Shown here piece after piece: positions 42,801 through 50,154 of a stretch of 64,000 nt of DNA. This DNA comes from Candidatus Promineifilum breve (GTDB lineage: Bacteria; Chloroflexota; Anaerolineae; Promineifilales; Promineifilaceae), in the NCBI RefSeq assembly GCF_900066015.1, contig NZ_LN890656.1, forward strand, positions 868,001-932,000. Direction: 5' to 3'. Under the pieces are notes generated by a model. The model ran no database searches, was not told where the DNA came from, and saw nothing but the letters and a program-made list of their open reading frames with translations. Position numbers and translations under genes: made by a program. Numbering within the stretch: position 1 is the stretch's first letter; each line of letters begins with the position of its first letter.

Positions 42801-43631
42801 GTGACGACCGTGGCCCCCAACGCCATCGTTCTGGCGAACAACGAGGCCTGGACGTGCACGTTCAACAACACCTACGACCCGCCCGGCGACGGCAATCTCT
42901 ACATCGCCCCCAACCGCAACAACGGCGTGGTCGGCGGCGTGGCCTACATGGACGAGGACATCGTCGTCAATGCGCTGGGCACGAATAGCTGGGCGATGTA
43001 CTTCGACGGCTCCGACGTGGGCATCACCAAGAATCTGACCGACTTCACCTTCACGCCCGACGGCTGTATGCTGATGACCTTCAACGGCAATCAGAACGTG
43101 CCGGGGGTGGGGCTGGTGAAGCCGCAAGACCTGGTGAAGTTCTGCGCGACGCAGACGGGCACGACGACGGCCGGGACGTTCACGATGTACTTCGACGGCT
43201 CCGACGTGGGGCTGGCCGCGGGCGGCGAGATCATCGACGCGGTGGAAGTGCGGCCCAATGGCGACCTGGTGATCAGCACCAAGGGGACGGCCAACATCCC
43301 GCAGCCGCCGGCCGCGCCGGTGAAGGCCAAGAAGAACGACCTGCTCATCTTCCACGGCACGCAGTATGGGCCGACGACGATGGGCACGTGGGACGTATTC
43401 TTCTCTAACCAGTTGGTGACCGGGCTGAAGAAGGAAAACATCATCAGCCTCTACATCGACGGGGCGCAGGGCAAGTACGTGTCCTTCTGGGACGGCTACA
43501 ACGTGGGCGGCGTGATTGGCGATGCGAACGACATCCTGATCATCCACCCCAACAACACCGTGACGAAGTTCTGGGAAGGCTCCGATTGGGGCTATACCGG
43601 GCGGGTGCATGGGTTGCACATTGTGCCGTAA
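36834..43631 (+). CDS. Giant secreted beta-helix protein with six prealbumin-like repeats
   Basis: About 2,265 residues from ATG at 36834 (GGAGG 8 nt upstream; an in-frame TTG further up is not used). Signal peptide 1-31 (VVMAVILGLLLVSLGALTAS). Residues 35-280 are beta-rich, lectin- or jelly-roll-like. A DUF1565 segment (AAGSDSNGGTSPSDAF, about 292) starts the first parallel beta-helix, to about 980; a second beta-helix (about 990-1440) is paralogous to the gene at 1-1231. Then six units of about 94 residues (TLFTFDPSWSA, SLSDGQSASSGPL, WVCTFNN; 1450-2012) are predicted as prealbumin-like stalk domains. The end has two YFDGSDVGx motifs (2056 and 2119), shared with the gene at 12481-14721. Likely a surface or matrix protein. 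Confidence 0.9.
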   Translation: MSTHNSTRRRVVMAVILGLLLVSLGALTASADSQVIDFESYTVGNINGQDGWIKTNANFDAAIVNQSTFGLAYPAFGSRSLRISNAYTVGSFGDQTFSKPLVDEAGETSAANNGMSGGTRQPYYEATFDFASTVPGAEQPGLMVGVSPDRGDGARMSLFRLYDKPAGLEVEFYDFDQTRPGTCVDGLDFQPATVATGLARNAVHNVRITMNFIDGVNNDVVKVYVDGGLVHTGTSWEDYFRDCEPNPTRTVDSLLFRASGTAAPATSGNGFLIDNVSQYSGPEPCTTTCYVDDAAGSDSNGGTSPSDAFLTIQKALDTVQPGGTVRVLPGDYSETASDRLVLEGTPHQEGPYVFGLFMEKDGVTLQGVTAADVAITDPTLTEALIETNSTAGFGPDGIFVQGDNITIAGVEIGTNCCGQNKTIEIIGDGFTLKDNFVSDQWGSIYFGDWQFDTDTNTSHIQSYTIDNNDFADGVSVDLANGTGLTGPIAGRTITDNEFTFSAGEYWATISFTGSGTGVEWFIHSVGGAIITGNTFHNTDHGAEIWIRARGDYDNAQFNWQSYWDDNTFDTAVMFGSNPPTVPGEYSYSSGSYTFNHVRRIGAMIQPEVDHAAAGDTVLIAPGSYPENVVVDKALTLTGAGDGTNPAVDTILEGTDLSGVGIFINSGITDVTIEELRVQNYTGASSSGIWGDGSNSDFVARNLTVHNNGNGSVAGGGIRLSAGGGIDNVLITGNTLSNNTGRGFVIWDGYKTNITITNNTVTGNNCCGIELQDGTASGVTMTGNTVTGNVDSGMSAVGLMAGAGPNVIANNTLTNNGRFGIEIKLPNGTGQTSGDGSIVVENNTVTLTVPKVDLRDFAGIAAFRRGWVSGYNNVDIPTGVVIRNNTVSGYQQSSTSDGFGIVVEGTNMHVSGNTLNNNDVGVQVQAGHTPYVANTGTNGDQEFQGDLYFGRGNSPVGCAVIGSNTFSGNTVNTRNVNAGGGVVTNVNTSETFCSIQAAINDAQTLNGHVIEASAGTYVETVAVNKEVTIRGADPTTTIIDPPPSGNALNITVGNVTIEDLKITDAAQGARLSGAIANITFDNVHFVNNTSRGIEMQNGATLLISNVQVLNSLFDNNVVGVRMSSTTRVDGVLIENTTFQNHTGSGFNQANDNAAGWVKNLTVKDSTFTNNGTTSGHAGVYAEEFSNVLIEESTFTGNLFGINLFDYYSTAASVTTNVTIRNNTFTDHKSTTIALKSATSDPNAQLFLIEDNTITQNVGALVGAAQAHLAVTLSSSTVNGAVDVVDNTLTFSGTFPTGILATYGIYLAGGAQDVRVENNAIDGGNVGTNGAAIPSSGIRIVTSTFQTNADIVATKNTINNFVNGVVIHNGSNVPGGVQATSVVQIIRNNLSANSAYGIQSGPAVDSDGTCNWWGNASGPAGVGPGTGSPVSVNVDYTPWLFSNDLDGACYTPGTITVVKQTTPEGDTTLFEFDPSWGANFTLADNGSASSGPLAPGNYSVAEVNIPAGYVATGSSCTNGVATVAPSAITLGDGENWTCTFNNAKQGSITVAKETTPNGDPTLFTFNPSWSATDFTLSDGQNHSSGPLAAGSYDVAEAGNPAWVLTSATCDNAATVPVETVNPAAITVANGDAWTCTFNNAKKGTITVAKETTPNGDPTLFTFNPSWSATDFTLSDGQNHSSGPLTAGSYSVVETVNPAYALTSASCVNGAATADPSSITVANGDAWVCTFNNAKKGTITVTKQTLPDGDPTLFTFDPSWSASNFSLSDGQSASSGPLTAGSFNVAEINIPAGWALTNATCANGLATADPSSITVANGDAWVCTFTNTKQGTVTVIKQTLPDADPTVFEFNQSWAGPNILLSDGQSANSGPLAAGTYSVAEVNIPSAWVLTNASCANGAATADPSSITVANGDAWVCTFTNAKKGTISVIKQTTPDGDPTLFSFDPSWSASNFTLSDGQSASSGPLAAGSYSVVELAAPANWTLSSASCTNGVTTVAPNAIVLANNEAWTCTFNNTYDPPGDGNLYIAPNRNNGVVGGVAYMDEDIVVNALGTNSWAMYFDGSDVGITKNLTDFTFTPDGCMLMTFNGNQNVPGVGLVKPQDLVKFCATQTGTTTAGTFTMYFDGSDVGLAAGGEIIDAVEVRPNGDLVISTKGTANIPQPPAAPVKAKKNDLLIFHGTQYGPTTMGTWDVFFSNQLVTGLKKENIISLYIDGAQGKYVSFWDGYNVGGVIGDANDILIIHPNNTVTKFWEGSDWGYTGRVHGLHIVP
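41185..42880. repeat. Six tandem repeats of about 282 bp in the giant gene
   Basis: Units start near 41188, 41467, 41758, 42040, 42319 and 42601. Blocks such as GACGCCTGGGTCTGCACCTT recur unchanged. Units 2-4 are most alike, suggesting recent expansion. Confidence 0.85.
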
Positions 43632-44221
43632 GTGAGTAGTGGGTAGCGGGTAGCGGGTGGTGGGTGTGGAACACCCGCCACCCGCTACCCCCCGAATCCC
43701 CCCCAGACAGCAACAAATAGTTATTAGTAACTCACAACAAAATACAGGGTAATCATACGATTGATTCGCATAGTCGGTATGATAACACCGAAATACCCCC
43801 TCAACCCCGCCCCAATCCTCTCCCACACCCGCCAAACACCCTCCCACGCCCCCATTATCGCCCCCCGCCGCCCCAATTGCCCCGCCGCCGGTGCCCAGCC
43901 CTCGCCAACTAGCTATTGCCCCATCACCACCCGGCCGCCCAAGGATCGAATCCACGTTCAATCACAAGTTCGGCCGCGCGACATGTAGGGCGGGATGGTA
44001 TCCCGCCGCAGGGGAGGGCGGGTTGCCAACCCGCCCTACATCCCCGGCGCGCGGAATGGCGATGCAATGCCATGGGCAGCACGGATTAACCCACCCGCTA
44101 ATCCGCGTTCATCCGCCCAATCCGCGTCATCCGCGTTCAATTCTTCCCCCACCGATAACCAGCCGTGTTGAATTATTTTGCGCTATACTAAAGGCTACCT
44201 GTCGCCTAACGTACAAGCTCC
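43632..44221. other. Intergenic region with E, palindromic and F repeats
   Basis: 43632-43692 E palindrome (GGTAGCGGGTGGTGGG and CCCGCCACCCGCTACC). 43984-44042 two nested hairpins, GGCGGGATGGTATCCCGCC and GGGCGGGTTGCCAACCCGCCC. 44075-44145 a degenerate F pair. GCTATACT at 44192-44199 may be the -10 for the next gene. The Pro-rich stretch 43780-43930 does not look coding. Confidence 0.6.
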
Positions 44222-47140
44222 ATGGACGCACCCGATCCCTCACCCCTCGATTTCGACCTGAGGCTTCGCCTCGCCGCCGACCGGGTCTTGCGGGCCGTCA
44301 CTCTCCGGCGACAGGCGAAAGTGGCCGTCCTGGCCTCGGCCGCGCTGTCGATCGTGGCCGCTGTCCAACCCGGCCTGCTCCCCCCGGATTTAATCGTCCT
44401 CAAAGACCTGCTCAACGTGGGGGCAATTAGCTCCCTCTTGCAAGACGTGGCCGCCGGCGACAAGCTGACCGACGAACAGATCGCCGCGCGCATGGCGGCG
44501 ACGCTGCCGCTCAACCGGCTGGACGAACTGGCCATTGGGCAGCGCGATTTGCTGCGCGCCCTCACCAGCCAGGACACCTGGCGGCAGCAGATGTTGCGCC
44601 TGCAAAAGGAAGACATTGAGACCGGCGCGCGCCTGCTGGCCGCCTTCGCCCCCTTGCCCGGCGATCTGGCCGCCATCCAGGCGAGTTTGGCCCAGACCGC
44701 CACGCGCGAACAGCTGGATGACTTGACGCGGCTCATCAAAGAGCACGTGCTGCCGCTCCAGACCCAACGCGTCCCGCCTGTCCCCCTACAACTCCCCCCA
44801 GCCGCCACCCACTTCACCGGCCGCGCCCCCGAACTGGCCGCCCTGCTGGCCGCGCTCCAACCCGGCCGCATCGTCACCCTCTACGGCCCCGGCGGCATCG
44901 GCAAGACGGCCTTGTCGGCCGAGGCATTGCGGGCGCTACTGGCCGAGCAGAACCCTCCCCCAACCCCTCCCGAAGGGAGGGGGGCCGGACTCCCTCTCCC
45001 TCCGGGAGAGGGTTGGGGAGAGGGCGTCCGGCTCCCTCTCCCCTTGGGAGAGGGCTGGGGAGAGGGCGTCCGGCTCCCTCTCCCCTTGGGAGAGGGCTGG
45101 GGAGAGGGTCTTCCTCCCCGCTTCCCCGGCGGCGTCCTCTTCCACACCTTCTACGGCCGCCCCGCCGCCGCCGAAGCCGCGGCCGACTTCGCCCGCGCCT
45201 ATGGCCTGGACCCCAACCCCGACCCCTTCGCCGCCCTCGGCGCGGCCCTGCGCGGCCGGGTGGCCCTGCTCATCCTCGACGGCGCGGAGGAGGCCGACGA
45301 CCTCCACCAGCTATTGGCCCGGCGCGACCGCTGCGGCGTGCTCATCACCAGCCGGAAGCGGGCCGACGTGGTGGACGTGGGCATTGAGGTCGAGCGGCTG
45401 CCGTTGGATAAGGCGCTGGAGTTGTTGTGGGTTATGGCGCACCCCGCGGGCCCTTTCCTCGGGCCAGACCCTCTCGCCGCGCCAGAGCCTCTCCCCGCGC
45501 CAGACCCTCTCCCCAACCCTCTCCCTGAGGGAGAGGGGGCCGGACCGTGGGAGGGGGAGGCCGCGCGGGAGATCTGCGAACTGGTCGGCAACCTGCCGCT
45601 GGCCTTGCGGCTGGCCGGGGCCTATCTGTTCCAACACGACGAGAAACCGGCCGAGTATCGGGCCTGGCTGCGCGCCTCGACGCTGGCGGCGCTGGACTTC
45701 GGCCAACGGCGGGACAAGAGCGTGCCCGTCCTGATGGCTAAGTCCGTGGCCCAACTGAGCGACGCGGGGCGGGCGGCGTTGGGCGTGGCCGGCTGCCTGG
45801 CCCTGACCCCGTTCGACGTTGCGCCAATGGCCGCCGCGCTGGCCGTGGACGAGCGCGCCGCCCGCCGGGCGCTGGGCGAACTGGTCAACTACGAACTGTT
45901 GCGCCGCCCGGCCGAACGGTACGAGACGACCCACGCCCTGGTCTACGCCTACGCCCGCGACCGGCTGCCCGTAGAGCCGCCCGCGCTGCGGCGGCTGGGC
46001 GCGTATTACAATTCACTGGCGCGAACCGAGAGCGCCAAAGGCCTGCCCGGCTACCAACGGCTCGACCCGGAACGCGGCCATATCCTGGCCCTGCTGCCCC
46101 GGCTGGCGGCGGCCGGGGAATGGGCCACGGCCAACCGGCTGGTCTGGGCGGTGCACTCGTGGCTAGGCATTCAGGGCTACCCGCGCGACCGGATCGGTGC
46201 GCTGGAGGTGGGGCTGGCCGCGGCGCAAGCGCTCAACGATCAATATGATCAGGCGGCGCACTTAGGCCATCTGGGCAACGCCTACGCCGACCTTGGGCAG
46301 GTGGCGCGGGCCATCGGGCAGTACGATGAGGCGCTGGAGATATACCGCGAGATCGGCGACAGGCACAATGAGGGAGTGTGGTTGGGCAACCTGGGTCTGG
46401 CCTACGCCGACCTGGGGCAGGTGGAGCGGGCCATCGAATTGTACGAGGCGGCGCTGGCCGTGGCCCGCGAGATCGGCGACCGGCGCGGCGAGGGGCAACG
46501 CCTGGGCAACCTGGGCATCGCCTACCGCAACCTGGGGCAGGTGGAGCGGGCCATCGAACTGTACGAGGCGGCGCTGGCCGTGGCCCGCGAAATCGGCGAC
46601 CGGCGTGGCGAGGGGGCCGACCTGGGCAACATGGGCAACGCCTACGCCGACCTGGGGCAGGTGGAGCGGGCCATCGAAGTCTACGAGGCGGCGTTGGCAG
46701 TCGCCCGCGAGATCGGCGACCGGCGCGGCGAGGGGAACCACCTGGGCAACCTGGGCAACGCCTACCTAGACCTGGGGCAGGTGGAGCGGGCCATCGAGCA
46801 GTACGAGGCGGCGCTGGCCGTAGCCCGCGAGATCGGCGACCGGCGCGGCGAGGGGAACCGTTTGGGCAACCTGGGCATCGCCTACCGCAACCTGGGGCAG
46901 GTGGAGCGTGCCATCGAACTGTACGAGGCGGCGCTGGCCGTGGCCCGCGAGGTCGGCGACCGGCGTGGCGAGGGCAACCACCTGTACAATCGCGCATTGG
47001 CGCTGGAGAAGTTGGCGCGGCCGGATCAGGCTATCGAATCAATGGCCGCCGCGTTGGCCGCCTATGAATCCATCGACGCCCCAACCATGGCCGCCAAAGC
47101 CCGCGAGGAATTGGCCCGCCTGCGCGGCGCGGCCGGTTGA
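44222..47140 (+). CDS. NB-ARC (STAND) NTPase with TPR array and repeat-encoded inserts
   Basis: 972 residues. Residues 1-190 are helical with a hydrophobic stretch (VAVLASAALSIVAAVQ) and may be an effector-associated or membrane-touching domain. NB-ARC: FTGRAPELAALLAAL, Walker A GPGGIGKTA near 221, Walker B ALLILDGAEE near 348, NLPLALRLAGAYL near 460. C-terminal TPRs: one divergent and five near-identical 40-residue units (LGNLGNAYADLGQVERAIE, REIGDRRGEG) plus a last degenerate one. Residues 242-297 (PLPPGEGWGEGVRLPLPLGE) between Walker A and the following strand, and about 413-440, are encoded by I/H repeats. Upstream GCTATACT may be a -10; no ribosome binding site is seen. Confidence 0.85.
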   Translation: MDAPDPSPLDFDLRLRLAADRVLRAVTLRRQAKVAVLASAALSIVAAVQPGLLPPDLIVLKDLLNVGAISSLLQDVAAGDKLTDEQIAARMAATLPLNRLDELAIGQRDLLRALTSQDTWRQQMLRLQKEDIETGARLLAAFAPLPGDLAAIQASLAQTATREQLDDLTRLIKEHVLPLQTQRVPPVPLQLPPAATHFTGRAPELAALLAALQPGRIVTLYGPGGIGKTALSAEALRALLAEQNPPPTPPEGRGAGLPLPPGEGWGEGVRLPLPLGEGWGEGVRLPLPLGEGWGEGLPPRFPGGVLFHTFYGRPAAAEAAADFARAYGLDPNPDPFAALGAALRGRVALLILDGAEEADDLHQLLARRDRCGVLITSRKRADVVDVGIEVERLPLDKALELLWVMAHPAGPFLGPDPLAAPEPLPAPDPLPNPLPEGEGAGPWEGEAAREICELVGNLPLALRLAGAYLFQHDEKPAEYRAWLRASTLAALDFGQRRDKSVPVLMAKSVAQLSDAGRAALGVAGCLALTPFDVAPMAAALAVDERAARRALGELVNYELLRRPAERYETTHALVYAYARDRLPVEPPALRRLGAYYNSLARTESAKGLPGYQRLDPERGHILALLPRLAAAGEWATANRLVWAVHSWLGIQGYPRDRIGALEVGLAAAQALNDQYDQAAHLGHLGNAYADLGQVARAIGQYDEALEIYREIGDRHNEGVWLGNLGLAYADLGQVERAIELYEAALAVAREIGDRRGEGQRLGNLGIAYRNLGQVERAIELYEAALAVAREIGDRRGEGADLGNMGNAYADLGQVERAIEVYEAALAVAREIGDRRGEGNHLGNLGNAYLDLGQVERAIEQYEAALAVAREIGDRRGEGNRLGNLGIAYRNLGQVERAIELYEAALAVAREVGDRRGEGNHLYNRALALEKLARPDQAIESMAAALAAYESIDAPTMAAKAREELARLRGAAG
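44945..45115. repeat. I-type array inside a STAND ATPase gene
   Basis: CCCTCTCCCCTTGGGAGAGG plus GCTGGGGAGAGGGCGTCCGG recurs about every 51 bp, three times, in frame, between the Walker A and the next core strand. A related element lies at 45465-45560 in the same gene. Confidence 0.85.
46255..46985. repeat. 120-bp tandem TPR-coding repeats
   Basis: Units of 120 bp, each with GGCAACCTGGGCAACGCCTA and CTGGGGCAGGTGGAGCGGGC; five are nearly identical. Confidence 0.85.
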
Positions 47141-47178
47141 TGGTTGGTCGCGGCCCTTCTTCGGTCACGGTCGAAGAA

Positions 47179-48000
47179 GGGTCAGGCAACCGAGAGAGAA
47201 GGCCGTCCGTTTCCCGGCGACACCTATCCCGGTTGCCAGACCCCTACAATGGGGCGCATGTCCGGCCGATCGTAGGGGCTAGGCGGCGGCGCTTAACGTG
47301 GTTGAAAACGAACGGTCTTGTCTCGCCGCCGCCTCGCCCCCTCTTCGCACTACCGTCGTCGAAGAAGGGTCAGGCAACCGGGAGAGAAGTCCGTCCGTTT
47401 CCCGGCGACACCTATCCCGGTTGCCAGACCCCTACAATGGGGCGCGCGTCCGGCCGATCGTAGGGGCTAGGCGGCGGCGAAAAACGTGGTTGAAAACGAA
47501 CGGTCTTGTCTCGCCGCCGCCTCGCCCCCTCTTCGCGCCACCGCCGTCAAAGAAGGGTCAGGCAACCGGGAGAGAAGGCCACAGGTTTCCCGGCGACACC
47601 AATCCCGGTTGCCAGACCCCTACAATGTGGGGCGCACGTCTGGCCGATCGTAGGGGCGAGGCGGCGGCGAAAAACGTGGTTGAAAACGAACGGTCTTGTC
47701 TCGCCGCCGCCTCGCCCCCTCTTCGCGCCGCCGTCGTCGAAGAAGGGTCAGGCAACCGGGAGAGAAGTCCGTCCGTTTCCCGGCGACACCTATCCCGGTT
47801 GCCAAACCCCTACAATGGGGCGCGCGTCCGGCCGATCGTAGGGGCGAGGCGGCGGCGCATAACGTGGTTGAAAACGAACGGTCTTGTCTCGCCGCCGCCT
47901 CGCCCCCTCTTCGCGCCGCCGCCGTCGAAGAAGGGTCAGGCAACCGGGAGAGAAGTCCGTCCGTTTCCCGGCGACACCTATCCCGGTTGCCAGACCCCTA
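47179..48000. repeat. Five-copy tandem array of the 188-bp L element
   Basis: Copies begin at 47179, 47367, 47555, 47745 and 47933 (spacing 188, 188, 190, 188), the last partial. Each unit has two hairpins: GGGTCAGGCAACCGGGA with TCCCGGTTGCCAGACCC, and GGCGAGGCGGCGGCG with CGCCGCCGCCTCGCC. Open frames across the array are repeat-made and not counted as genes. Single L copies occur at 20478 and 28955. Confidence 0.9.
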
Positions 48001-48027
48001 CGCGACACTTGATTATTTTGTTTACCC

Positions 48028-48195
48028 GCAAAAACGCACTGAAGAGGCCCGGCGCTCTGGGGCAACCGGCTTTAGCCGGTTTCGTGTGGCAGCGGCGGGT
48101 TTGAACCCGCCGGCATTTGAACCCGCCGGCGCACGAACGCCACGTGCCACGCGCCACCCGCCACGTGCCACCCGCCCCCCGCCACCCGCCCCCCA
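48028..48195. repeat. K element followed by E array
   Basis: AAAACGCACTGAAGAGGCCC, AACCGGCTTTAGCCGGTTTC, then GCGGGTTTGAACCCGCC (48028-48128). E units CGCCACCCGCCACGTGCC run up to the stop of the dehydrogenase gene. Confidence 0.8.
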
Positions 48196-49413
48196 TTAAG
48201 GAATATACATCCGATAGATCGGCTTACTATCATCAAACGACCCAAGATAAAGCGTCCCATCGCCCGCCTCGCCAAAGGTGGTGAAGAGACCCTCCGGCTG
48301 CGTCCCCAGCGGCGTCGATTGCCACGTATCCCCCACCAGACTGAGCGCGTGCGGCTCCCGCGAGCACAGATCGCCATAGATGAAGCGGCCGTCGTCGGGA
48401 TTGTGGGGCGGACGATAGACCCGACCGGCGATGACGGCGCAGACCGGGGCGGCCTGGTGGGCGTATTGGTAGATGGCCGGCGTGAATGGCCGCCGGCACG
48501 CCGCCTCCTCGGTAAAATCTCCGTTGACCAGCGACCCCTCCAGGCACGGCCAGCCGTAATTGTCGTCGCCATCCAGCGCTAACAGGTTGATCTCCTCCCA
48601 GCTGCCGTCGCCCACGTCGCCGATGAACAGGCGATTGTCGGCCGCGTCCAGGGCGATCCGCCACGGGTTGCGCAGACCCGAGGCCACGATCTCCGGCCGC
48701 GCGAAAACCCGCGCGTCGCCGGCGATGGCTTGCGGAACCTGGTTCACGTCCAGGCGGATGATCTTGCCCTTGTAGCTGTCCTCCTGCTGGGCGACGAGGT
48801 AGCCGGAATCATCCCCCAGGCTGGCGTAGAGCCGGGCGTTGCGCGGATCAAACTCCAGCGCGCCCCCTTTGTGGACGGTGGAGTGTTGGCCTTCCACGAG
48901 CAACCGCGTCTCGGAGCCGGCGTCGGCGGCGTTGGCATCGCTGCCGACGCGGAAGCGGGCCAGGATGTAATCCACGTCGCGCTCTTCCCCATCGTCCCAG
49001 CCGGTGGTGTAGATGACGTAGAAAAAGCCGAAACCCGGCGAAGCGGGGTCGCTGTAGCCGGGGTGGAAGGCCAGGTCGAACAGGCCGTACTCGCCGCCGG
49101 TGGACAGCACGCGATCCGTTATGTCAAGAAAAACCGAGATGTGGCCGTCGGGCTGCATCACCTTGATCACCCCGGCCAGTTCGGCCACGAACAGGCGGGC
49201 GTCACCGGCGTGGGTGATGGCCGTGACCTTGGTGAAGCCTTCCCCGACGGGCGTCAACGACAGCGCCGGGCGGCCGATGACGACCGGCAGATCGATCACG
49301 CTCGATTGGGCCACCTCTCCGGGCGGCGGCGCGACGGCGGCCAGCCTGCCCGTCAGGAGCAGCAACAGCAGTAGGGGGGCGAGGAGGCGGGTTTTGGTGG
49401 CGGTGGTCATCAT
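48196..49413 (-). CDS. Secreted PQQ-dependent sugar dehydrogenase-like protein
   Basis: About 405 residues from ATG at 49413; an upstream in-frame extension lacks signal features. Signal peptide TRLLAPLLLLLLLTGRLAA. Six-bladed propeller of the soluble glucose/sorbosone dehydrogenase family: GLFDLAFHPGY, TVHKGGALEFDP, ASLGDDSGY, GLRNPWRIALDAADNRLFIG, DVGDGSWEEIN, and YGWPCLEG near the end. Members oxidise aldose sugars with PQQ in the exoplasm; cofactor contacts cannot be checked in full by eye. Monocistronic, with repeats on both sides. Confidence 0.85.
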   Translation of the reverse strand: MMTTATKTRLLAPLLLLLLLTGRLAAVAPPPGEVAQSSVIDLPVVIGRPALSLTPVGEGFTKVTAITHAGDARLFVAELAGVIKVMQPDGHISVFLDITDRVLSTGGEYGLFDLAFHPGYSDPASPGFGFFYVIYTTGWDDGEERDVDYILARFRVGSDANAADAGSETRLLVEGQHSTVHKGGALEFDPRNARLYASLGDDSGYLVAQQEDSYKGKIIRLDVNQVPQAIAGDARVFARPEIVASGLRNPWRIALDAADNRLFIGDVGDGSWEEINLLALDGDDNYGWPCLEGSLVNGDFTEEAACRRPFTPAIYQYAHQAAPVCAVIAGRVYRPPHNPDDGRFIYGDLCSREPHALSLVGDTWQSTPLGTQPEGLFTTFGEAGDGTLYLGSFDDSKPIYRMYIP

Positions 49414-49557
49414 TGCTTGTATTGTCACGTCCCACGGTGGCGCGGTCAAACAATTGTCGCCGATGCCCACGCCCTCCACGTTCGTTCCAAACCTTTGCCG
49501 CCGGCCATCTTTGCGTTAAATTCCTTCAGCCAAACGGAACTCACTGAGTATTGACCG

Positions 49558-49640
49558 ATTGAAGAACGATAACGATTGCGATCACGATAGCGATTGCCAA
49601 CCACTGCCCACTGCCCACTATCCACTACCCACTGATTACC
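49558..49640. repeat. J plus C repeat
   Basis: GAAGAACGATAACGATTGCG and CACGATAGCGATTGCC, then CACTGCCCACTGCCCAC runs. The rest of the gap from 49414 is the divergent promoter region, with no motif recognised. Confidence 0.7.
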
Positions 49641-50150
49641 ATGACCTCACCCACCCAAATCCAAGTCAACGACCTGATGCAACGCGGCTACGTCTACATT
49701 CTGACCGAGCCGGAAGGGGCCAACTTCGCCCCCGACTTCCGCCCCGAGCTGACCCCGGCCGAGTTGCTGGCCCTGGGCGTCTTCGGCGGGCGCTACATGA
49801 CCGATTGCGCCGCCGAGTTCCCGGCCGATTGGTTCGCCCAGGCCAGGCTCTCCCCCGGCCGGCGCGACCCGACGCTCAACTACTTTGGCGTCAATGCCTC
49901 GCAGCCGCTGGCCGTGTGGCGGGCGCGCGGCTGGCTGCACCCCGACGACCCGCGCGGCTGGTTCCAGTGGTACTGCCGCTACTTTCGCGGCCGGCGCATG
50001 GCCGACGACGCCCGGCAGATCGGCCGCTGGCGGGCCTACCGCCGCCATCTTGTCCAGGTCGAGCGCAACTGCCTGCCCGGCGACATGACCTGCCGCCGCC
50101 GCCAGCGCCAATCCCTCCTCCACTGGGCCTACGACGCGCGGAGAATATAA
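49641..50150 (+). CDS. Conserved hypothetical protein
   Basis: 169 residues. Blocks RGYVYILTEPEGANF, DFRPELTPAELLALGVFGG and HPDDPRGWFQWYCRYFRGRR look like a conserved soluble family with many aromatic residues; related proteins are widespread in bacteria but have no known role. No signal peptide or membrane segment. No clear ribosome binding site: a J/C repeat ends just before the ATG. Confidence 0.7.
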   Translation: MTSPTQIQVNDLMQRGYVYILTEPEGANFAPDFRPELTPAELLALGVFGGRYMTDCAAEFPADWFAQARLSPGRRDPTLNYFGVNASQPLAVWRARGWLHPDDPRGWFQWYCRYFRGRRMADDARQIGRWRAYRRHLVQVERNCLPGDMTCRRRQRQSLLHWAYDARRI

Positions 50151-50154
50151 GAAG

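Noticed and set aside
40644-43961. A 1,105-codon open frame on the minus strand, antisense to the giant beta-helix gene
   Set aside because: It mirrors the codon pattern of a GC-rich gene; its product is a run of R/V/G/A/H without signal, domain or start signal, while the plus strand encodes clear domains.
43891-44145. A small gene in the gap before the second STAND gene
   Set aside because: The frame is made of Pro-rich low-complexity and hairpin repeats and shows no start signal.
47179-48000. A CRISPR array
   Set aside because: The units are 188 bp and almost identical throughout; there are no short repeats with unique spacers.
47137-48199. Overlapping reading frames across the 188-bp array
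   Set aside because: They translate the repeat units only and have no conserved protein features.
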